Positions 52,301 to 61,300 of a stretch of 64,000 bases of DNA are shown here, piece by piece. This DNA is from Mytilus californianus. Lineage: Eukaryota; Mollusca; Bivalvia; Mytilida; Mytilidae. The stretch is from assembly GCF_021869535.1 (NCBI RefSeq), contig NW_026262690.1:86597995-86661994 (forward strand), written 5' to 3'. A model generated the notes under the pieces. It had not been told where the DNA came from, ran no database searches, and saw only the letters and a list, made by a program, of their open reading frames with translations. The translations under genes were made by a program, and so were the position numbers. Every line of letters starts with the position of its first letter. The stretch's first letter is position 1.

Positions 52301-55300
52301 GTGAATTACAAAATGAAAATAACGCTGAACAAATTTTGTGCATCAAAGCGCTTTTTTTGAATTTACCTTCATCAGGAAAGCTCAAATGCAAACATTTAAA
52401 ACCAAGGGATGTATAAATATGTAAAAACTAAAGAAGCTTACAAATTTCCCTATATATCATATGATTACTCTTTATTTTTTAAAAGCACAATAAAATGTTT
52501 TGAAATTAAGCAAAAATTTGCAATTAGTTTGTTTCACTGTCAAGAATCAAATTAAAAAGTTTTGAAAACGCAAATAATTACATTGAGTTTCAAAAAGTTA
52601 AATCAAAATTAAAAGTAAAATATTTGTCATTGTCAGTGATGATATCTATCAAATGCAGGTGGAGAGCAGGAAACCTTTAGTTTTAAACCTTTAGTTATCA
52701 ACCTTTAGTTATCAAACTTTAGTTATCACAGCAATATGTTTGCCAAAATGAAATTTTTACCAATATTTCTCAAATAAATTACTTACATCTGAATGCTTCA
52801 AAATCAACAGCTTTCTTGTAGTAAGAGAAGAAGGCCTGAAAATAATAAATATTTAAAAGATAAGTAAATACAAGTTAATAACTAGAAAATTAACTGTCAG
52901 CAAGGGCTCTGCTGGCACATTCTTGTTTGAAGCACATAAACAAATGATTGATACTGATGCAAACAAAGAAATATAGCATATGTCTACCAGCAAAAGATTG
53001 GCATAGCCAAGTTATATTGCATAGTTTCATCTTGATTAGTTATCAGTGTGTAAAAAGTTTTGTTTCATCCAAGTTCTAAATAAATATTATAAGGAAATTT
53101 TATGTTATGTTAAGAGTAATGTTGTTTCTCAAAATGCTGACTGCCATTTTTAAAAATGGTGGCCAACTAATTATTTAAAAATATGAACTCAGATATATTT
53201 TTTGACAGCAGAAGTGAGTTCATGATATCAAATATCAACCTAAATATTAAATTAAGTTGAAACCCAATTAAATTTTGACACCAGGATATTATTCAGGATA
53301 TCAGGTTCTACATAGATATCTAATTTCTATAAAATTCAAGCACCATAAAAAAAAATTAATTTGACAGCTATTTTCAAAAATGAGGCAGATGTATAATTTT
53401 GGACAAAGGCAATAAACTTGGAATAGCATATGTTATGCCTTTGTTTCAATTTTTCCTTGAAATCGCTAGAATAATAAGATGATTCTCAAAGTAGATGATT
53501 TTTTACAAAAAACTAAGTTACCACAAATTGAATAATTTTCTATGACAGGAGCTAATTTGGAAAAGCATATTATAACGTTATTTCCATTTTAGTTGAAAGC
53601 CTAGAATAATAAGATGTTTCTACACATTTTGGATTTTTTCCCCCAATTTTTACAACCAATTTTTTGTTCCAATGTTTACAAAATATCTAAATCATCAAAC
53701 ACAAAAGAATTCAAATATTGAAAATTTGGAATAGTTATTCTATAATTTTATTTGTCTATTTTATACTTATATTTATGTCCTTCTTAAATAAAAACTAATA
53801 CTTACACCACATTCTAACCGAGTAGGTTGTTTATTGGTTGTGAAGCTGGCAGATGAGATTTCAGTGCAATCATCAGCCCCATCATTCCATTGAGCCAGAA
53901 CATGATCACTATATACATGTACACCACTGCTCTCAAGAGATTTCACAACTGTACTGTCAATTGCTGGGTTGTTAAAACATGTGGCCTGCAATAATCAAAG
54001 CAATTAAATACAATCATTAGAAATTAAAAATAACCCTTAATTATTGTGAACTATCACGTACTTTAATAACAAAAATATGCTACATTTTGCATAGGTACTG
54101 TAAATTCAGAAATATTTGCCTTCATTTATAATGGTCATTGTTGAATAATGGACAAAAATGTGTGTTTAATTCTTGCAATTTCAGGAATTTTGTCCACAAA
54201 TAATGTTATCAGAATTTACAGTAATACAAATGGAAGTAAGTAGCCCATATAAGCATATCCAGGCTAATAAGCCTTTACCAAGCGTTCCTAGTGGGACAAT
54301 GTCAAGGGCTAATATGGAAAAAGGCCATGTATGATGTATATATTTAAATCTCTATGTTTTCCAGCTACTTCATATTCCAAGAAAAATTGAAATCAATCCA
54401 TTTGACGTTTCCATATCAAATTCTTTAAATTGATATTTTTTGTCCTAATTAAACAGGTGTTAGCCTAAACAGGATAAATTTTATAAAGACTGGTATTTTA
54501 TATTTGTAAAGTGGATTGGGGTTGGCTTAATTTCCAGTGGCATATATTTCAAGCACGTTAAGGACAATTTCTTGTATTTTGGTTGAATACATATTTGTTC
54601 AGTATCGCAATATACAAACATATCAACTTAATGTATTATTAAAAACAAAATAAAATTATAAATAGTTTTTGTTATAATGTTTAGGGTACTGCATTGGAAA
54701 TTTTATTTAGAGCTCTATGTAATATATCTTGAAGCCAGTAAAGTAAAAAGCAAAAACTCTTTAGTCAATAGACAATCATATAACAATGAAAAAAAATAAA
54801 GCTATTTGCAATATATATATAATAGAAGGCAAGTTTACTTTTTATTATACAAAATTTTAAAAATCCTATTACGGAGAATAATGTAGAAATGCATATTATT
54901 ACTCAGTAGTTATCATGTAATTAAAACATATTCAATAAATCAATTTCAATAACTGGCACAATTGAATAAAACCTAAAATCATTCAAAAATGGGAAGGGAT
55001 TTTTTTTTTCCATGTCATTAGGTTGAAATTTGACATAAATCTATATGCGTGCACATTTAACTTGCATTATGACAAACAAAAAAATTCAATATCAATTTAA
55101 GTTGATGTCGGTAATCAATTTCACCCTGAGATTACATTGTGTAAAATCATTGAAAATAATTACTCTCAACACAAATTAGCAGAACCACAGTTTAAACAAG
55201 TACAGTGACTTTTCATGTATAAAATATATTTCAGAGTAAAACTTTACAAATTTGGAATAATTGAGTACAAAATATCCTCTTAAGGAAAAAAATTCTGGTA

Positions 55301-58300
55301 TCAGATGTGGATCCAGGATTTGAAAAAGGGGGGGGGGGGTTACATATTTGGGTTAATGCATAAACTTCTTACATGTTCTACTCCTAACGTTGCCTAGTTT
55401 GTCCCCCCCCCCTTTTTCTGGATCCGCATCTGATATCAGTAGCTGAATTAGTGGTCTTGTGTGTGGGAGGTTGTGGATTGGATCCTACTAAAAGATTTTG
55501 TCAGCTTTTCTACCAAGAATGCAGATATAAGATTTAGAAAAAAAATTTCAGTTCTATATTTTGGTTGAATAGTTATTGACAAATGATTTAGTCTACCCAG
55601 AGAAAAAAAATATGCTTCCAGGAATCCAGGTAGGGTGAAATGTTTTCCTGCAATAGACTATTATCTTGCAAGCTGTCACGTTAAAAAAAAAACTATTTTA
55701 AAAAGCAGGTTTAATATTCATAATTTCATATCATATTTACATCCTGAATATGCATGTAAAATAGAAACATTAAAGCAGCCATCAATCGATCATGTAATAT
55801 CAGTATGTTTTTTTTTCTTTTAAATTGATATCCGTATTTGTCATACATATATACAAGAGTGCACACGCTGAAATGTCTCGCCTACTATACAGTATACTGA
55901 CCATTGATTTAACACCGAGAAAGACGTAGAAATATCTGAATGTTTGTACTTAAGCAAGCGTAAAATCATTTGTTTCTCGGAACAATGCTATACTGAACAG
56001 AACCATTTACGACACTATAGAGACAAAAGGTCAACAATTTTCATCATCTCTACCTATGTTTAAAGATAGGAAGACAACATTTAAACGTAAGGAAAAATGC
56101 AAAAATTATGTCATCTTGTGTTTTTGAAATCAACCGTCCGCTTGCACGGGATTCGAACCGTTACCCCCTTTCATCGCATTGCTATCTGCATTGTGAGCGA
56201 GAACCTTATCCCCACTGCTACCGGAGAGATCATCAAATAATGGCAATTTAAGATATTTAAACTAAACATGGAAAATGATTAAACTATATGAAATAATTCA
56301 GTAAAATTTGAATAAAATAAGGGGGGTCAGCACATGCAGATGTGTATAACTTACAGCTTAAGGGTATTGGGAAAAGTAACTGAGTTTTATAGATCACAAG
56401 TCTGCTACCAATAATTATATATGCACACTTTAGAATTTGGTAATTTTTTCGTTGTTGTACCTTTTTGCATGGACTGGCTCATATAGGTGATATCGTCGAA
56501 AGTCAGTACCAATTAAGTTAAATAAGTGATTTTGCCATAACTTTTAATTGAACTCAATATATCTTAGATGTGTTTTTTGCAAACTATATGTTTTGATAGA
56601 TGCCAAATCCATTGGAAACGGTTTCAAATTATTGCTAGATCATTGGAAATAGGGACTTTTTGCTGATTGGTGTGTGGTTGTTAAGGGTAGAATTTTAGTT
56701 GCTATGGATAATTGCTTTTTTTTTTTCTTCAAAATTCGCATAAAATCATAACGGTCGATATGATGTATTATGAGTATTTTCTATTTCCTATCTTTTCGGC
56801 AATTTTTTTTTTTTTTTTTTTTTTGTCACTCAACTTGAGTTGAAAATGATATGAGCAAGCCCATGCGAAAAGGTACAAAAAGTCCTTTTTATAAACTTTA
56901 CAGGACACGTTCGTTAGAATATTTTTGAAAAACGATTTTTATCAGAAAAAAAATATATTAATGTTGATAGTCCTACACATAAAGTTTTACTACAAGTATC
57001 ACATTAACATTCATGATCCAAGAAAATGAGGTCAAGGTCAGATAAACCAAGCCGGAAATACATGTACACCTTTATTACAATCCCTCCATACACAGAATAT
57101 AGATGACCTATTGCTTATAGTATAAAAGAAAATGACCAAACCATGGAAATTCTATACTGACCAATGAACCATTAAAATGAAGTCAAGGTCATTTGAACCC
57201 TGCCAGACAGACATGTACACCTTAAAATCATTCCCTGCATCAAATATAGTTGAACTATTGCTTAAGGTATCTAAGAAAAAAAGTTAACCAGGAAAACTGA
57301 ACATTGACCAATCAACCATGAAAATGAGGTGAAGGTCAGATGATACCTGCCAGACAGACATATACACCTTACAATCATTCCATACACCAAATATAGTTGA
57401 CCTATTGCTTAAAGTTTAAGAAAAACAGACCAAAACACAAAAACTTAACATAAGCAATGAACCATGAAAATGAGGTCAAGGTCAAATAAAACCTGCCAGA
57501 CTGACATGTACATCATTAAATATTTCCATACACCAAATATAGTTGACCTACTGCATACAGTATTAGAAAAACAGACCAAAACACAAAAACTTAACATTTA
57601 GCAATGAATCGTGAAAATGAGGTCAAGGTCAAATAAAACATGCCAGACTGACATGTACATCGTAAAATATTTCAATACACCAAATATAGTTGACCTACTG
57701 CATACAGTATTAGAAAAACAGACCAAAACACAAAAACTTAACATTGAGCAATGAACCGTGAAAATGAGGTCAAGGTCAAATAAAACCTGCCAGACTGACA
57801 TGAACATCGTAAAATATTTCCATACACCAAATACAGTTGACCTATTGCATACAGTATTAGAAAAACAGACCAAAACACAACAAGAGTGCACACACTGAAA
57901 TGTCACGCCTTCTTTACTAACCATTGATTTTATGTTGATAGTCCTAAATATAAAGCTTTACTACAAGTAACACATAAACTTAACATGATCCAAGAAAATG
58001 AGGTCAAGGTCAGATAAACCAAACGAGAAATACATGTACACCTTACAATCATTCAATAAACCAAACATAGTTAACCTATTGCTTATAGTTTCTAAGAAAC
58101 AGTCTTAACCAAGAAAACTTAACATTGACCAATGAACCATGGAAATGAGGTCAAGGTCAGATGAACCATGCCAGACAGACATGTACACCTTACAATCAAT
58201 TTATGCATTAAATATAGTTGACCTATTGCTTAAAGTATCTAAGAAACAAACTTAACCATGAAAACTTAACATTGACCAATGAACCATGAAAATGAGGTCA

Positions 58301-61300
58301 AGGTCAGATGATACCTGCCAGACAGACATATACACCTTACAATCCTTCCATACAACAAAAATAGTTGATCTTTTGCTTATAGTTGTAGAAAAACAGACCA
58401 AAACACAAAAACTTAACACTGAGAAATGAACCGTGAAAATGAGGTCAAGTTCAAAAACCTGCGAGACTGACATGTACATCATAAAATATTTCCATACACC
58501 AAATATTGTTGACCTATTGCATATAGTATTAGAAAAAAAGACCAAAACTCAAAAACTTTACTTTGACCACTGAACCATGAAAATGAGGTCAAGGTCAGTT
58601 GGACATGTACACCTTACAATCATTCCATATACCAAATATAGTAGACCTACTGCTTATAGTATCTGATATATGGACTTGACCAAGAAAACTTAACCTTGTT
58701 CACTGATCCATGAAATGAGGTCGAGGTCAAATGAAAATTGTCTGACGGGCATGAGGACCTTGCAAGGTACGCACATACTAAATATAGTTATCCTATTACT
58801 CATAATAATAAAGAAATTAACATTACAAAAAATGTTGCCTTTTTTTACAAGTAGTCACTGAACCATGAAAATGAGGTTAAAGACAATGGACATATGACAG
58901 ACGGAAACTTCATATCATAAGGCATCTATATACAAAGTATGAAGCATCCAGGTCTTCTACCTTCTGAAATATTAAGCTTTTAAGAAGTAAGTTAACGCCG
59001 CCCCAAGGGCCGCCGGATCACTATCCCTATGTCGAGCTTTCCGACAAAAACCAGTCATTTTTCCACCACAGCTATGAAATTTTTTTGTTCATTTTATTTT
59101 AAAGAAATTCAAAAGAAATTTGTTCATTCTCTTGTCTGTTTTCTAAACACATAAACAAACAACTTAAAAAACAATAAAAATAATAACAAATAAATTTGTA
59201 TGTCACAGAATGTCACTGATACTCACAGCTGAAAACACAGATTTCTTGAAGATAAAAAAAAATTGAATGGAAACGTAATTTGATACATGTATGACTTTTA
59301 TAAAAATCCTGGGAGTATACTGGATCAAAGAGATAGAAAGAAGATACCTAGCTTACAATAAAAAAAACATAAAAAAAAGACATACTCCAAACAAGAATGT
59401 GTCCATAGTACACGGATGCCCCACTCGCACTATCATTTTCTATGTTCAGTGGACCGTGAAATTGGGGTCAAAACTCTAATTTGGCATTAAAATTAGAAAG
59501 ATCATATCATAGGGAGCATGTGTACTAAGTTTCAAGTTGAATGGACTTCAACTTCATCAAAAACTACCTTGACCAAAAACTTTAACCTGAAGCGGGGCAG
59601 ACGGACGGACGGACGGACGGACGGACAGACAGACGGACGAACGGATGCACAGACCGAAAAACATAATGCCCCTAGGTGGGGCATAAAAATAAGTACTGAG
59701 CAGGACACTTCCAACTAAAATCCAGGAGTGTACTCTGGTGCTCCTTCTCTGTCATACAACACATCAAGTTGAACAAACAATGTAATATATTTATATAAAA
59801 TATATATATATATTATGTAAACAGTTCCAGTGTCTCCTATTCTAGAAGTTTACAGTCTCTGAAACTTCATTCCATTCAGTATTATATATATAACTTGTTT
59901 CAATCAAGTGATAAAAACTTGGATTATAGATCAAATCTAGCCCTAGTTAAAAAAAAAATGTCAAAGGACTTCATCCACCCTTTTACACATTTTGAGAATA
60001 ATCAACAACAAAATTGAACCAGAACTTCATTTTAGCATTATGAAAATTGTGGATAAAGTTAATAAAAAATCTTACAGCAAACCTGATGTATTGTATGACA
60101 TAGAAAGATTTTACAGCATGGACTATCAATGGGAAAAACACAAAAACATTAGTTTTCAATTAACGTATTTACACTTTTGATATTTAGCTGAATTTTGTCT
60201 CCGAATGACCTTAGATCTGTCTCCGTATAACCTTCTGACGTCAAGCAACAATCAATTTTCAATAATGAAGTCAATTTTTTTAAATTGTGATGTCAAATTT
60301 TAGTGGAACTTGTGTGATTTTAAGTAATGGCAGACAAATTTGCATACAAGTGTAAATACGTCTATTGATCAAACATTCAGTCATCTTTCCGTCATAAAAA
60401 CTCTCAAGCTCATGAGCTGTTATCAATTCAAATTTCAAACTTTTGTGAAAATTGCATTACAAATACACTTAAATATAGAAATCTACTAATAAAATCACTG
60501 TTTTTATTTTTTTAAGAAATCACACCTTGCCTATGTTGAGAGTATTACATTGAAATAGGGAGATTGTTGGTGATTTAGAGTGATTATTCTCTAATAGACC
60601 TAATCACTATTTCGGAATCTGTAACACTTGAACCCATAATTTGCAACACTTGAAACTATTGACGTCATACAACAATCGCTTTTGTTTTGTGGCATCAGAC
60701 ATTTTCTCTTATGACGTAAATTCTAAGGGAATTCTAAGGGAATGTCTGTGGAGTTCTGTAATGGCTGACAAATAGCAATAAGGTGTTTTCCAACCTTGTC
60801 ATATATCTCTTGTATATATACAAAGAAATATTTCAGTGAATCACCCACGATCACTAGCATTCACTGTAAAAAAAAATCCCCCTACAGAGTGATTTTAACA
60901 GAGTCCCCTTGTGAGTATTGTAGAAGTGAACACTAGCTAAAAAATCACATCAAAATTGAATCTAAAGTTGTTCTTGATCACCAAAAAATATAAGTAAGTA
61001 GTGTGTATCTAATGCTAATAGATCTACAAACAAATGTCTTATACTATGTAGACTAACCTGGAATGGTAACGGAGGTTGTACCAAATGAATTCTCTCCCCT
61101 GGAACACCCATGGTAAGTAAAGTCTGTGCACAACAGAAAGCATCTAAAGTGCTTCCATAAATAATCAAATTTCCTAAAAGAAAAAAAATACTTAATAGTC
61201 TTATTTAAGTCGGGCATTTTCTTGAAACAGACAAGACCAGGTAGCAATAAGTCAAAGTCCATTGAGATTTTATAAAAACTTATTTAAAATAAGCATTTTT

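Larger units (their letters stand above)
55853..59040 (+). repeat. Tandem-repeat element (about 13 units of about 146 bp), split by a 1-kb insertion
   Basis: Starts CAAGAGTGCACACGCTGAAA at 55,853. The unit landmark AAAATGAGGTCAAGGTCA (or a variant) recurs about 13 times from 57,030 to 58,870, with CACCAAATATAGTTGACCTA between. A second element start (AAGAGTGCACACACTGAAAT, near 57,882) lies inside the array. The right end is AACGCCGCCCCAAGGGCCGC..TATGTCGAGCTTTC. CCATTGATTT, continuous with ATGTTGATAGTCC at 57,930, is separated by about 1.05 kb (55,910-56,960) in the first copy. Repetitive reading frames inside are by-products. Confidence 0.7.

Noticed and set aside
56145-56235. Functional tRNA gene
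   Set aside because: The B box is good, but stems pair poorly and box spacing is long; better explained as a tRNA-derived repeat.
57598-58545. Repetitive - strand frames as a repeat protein (recurring [11 protein letters not shown])
   Set aside because: They arise from the 146-bp DNA tandem repeat, with no start, splice or domain evidence.
59518-59718. Frames rich in RTDGRTDG and SVRPSV
   Set aside because: Translation of a (GGAC)n microsatellite on both strands.
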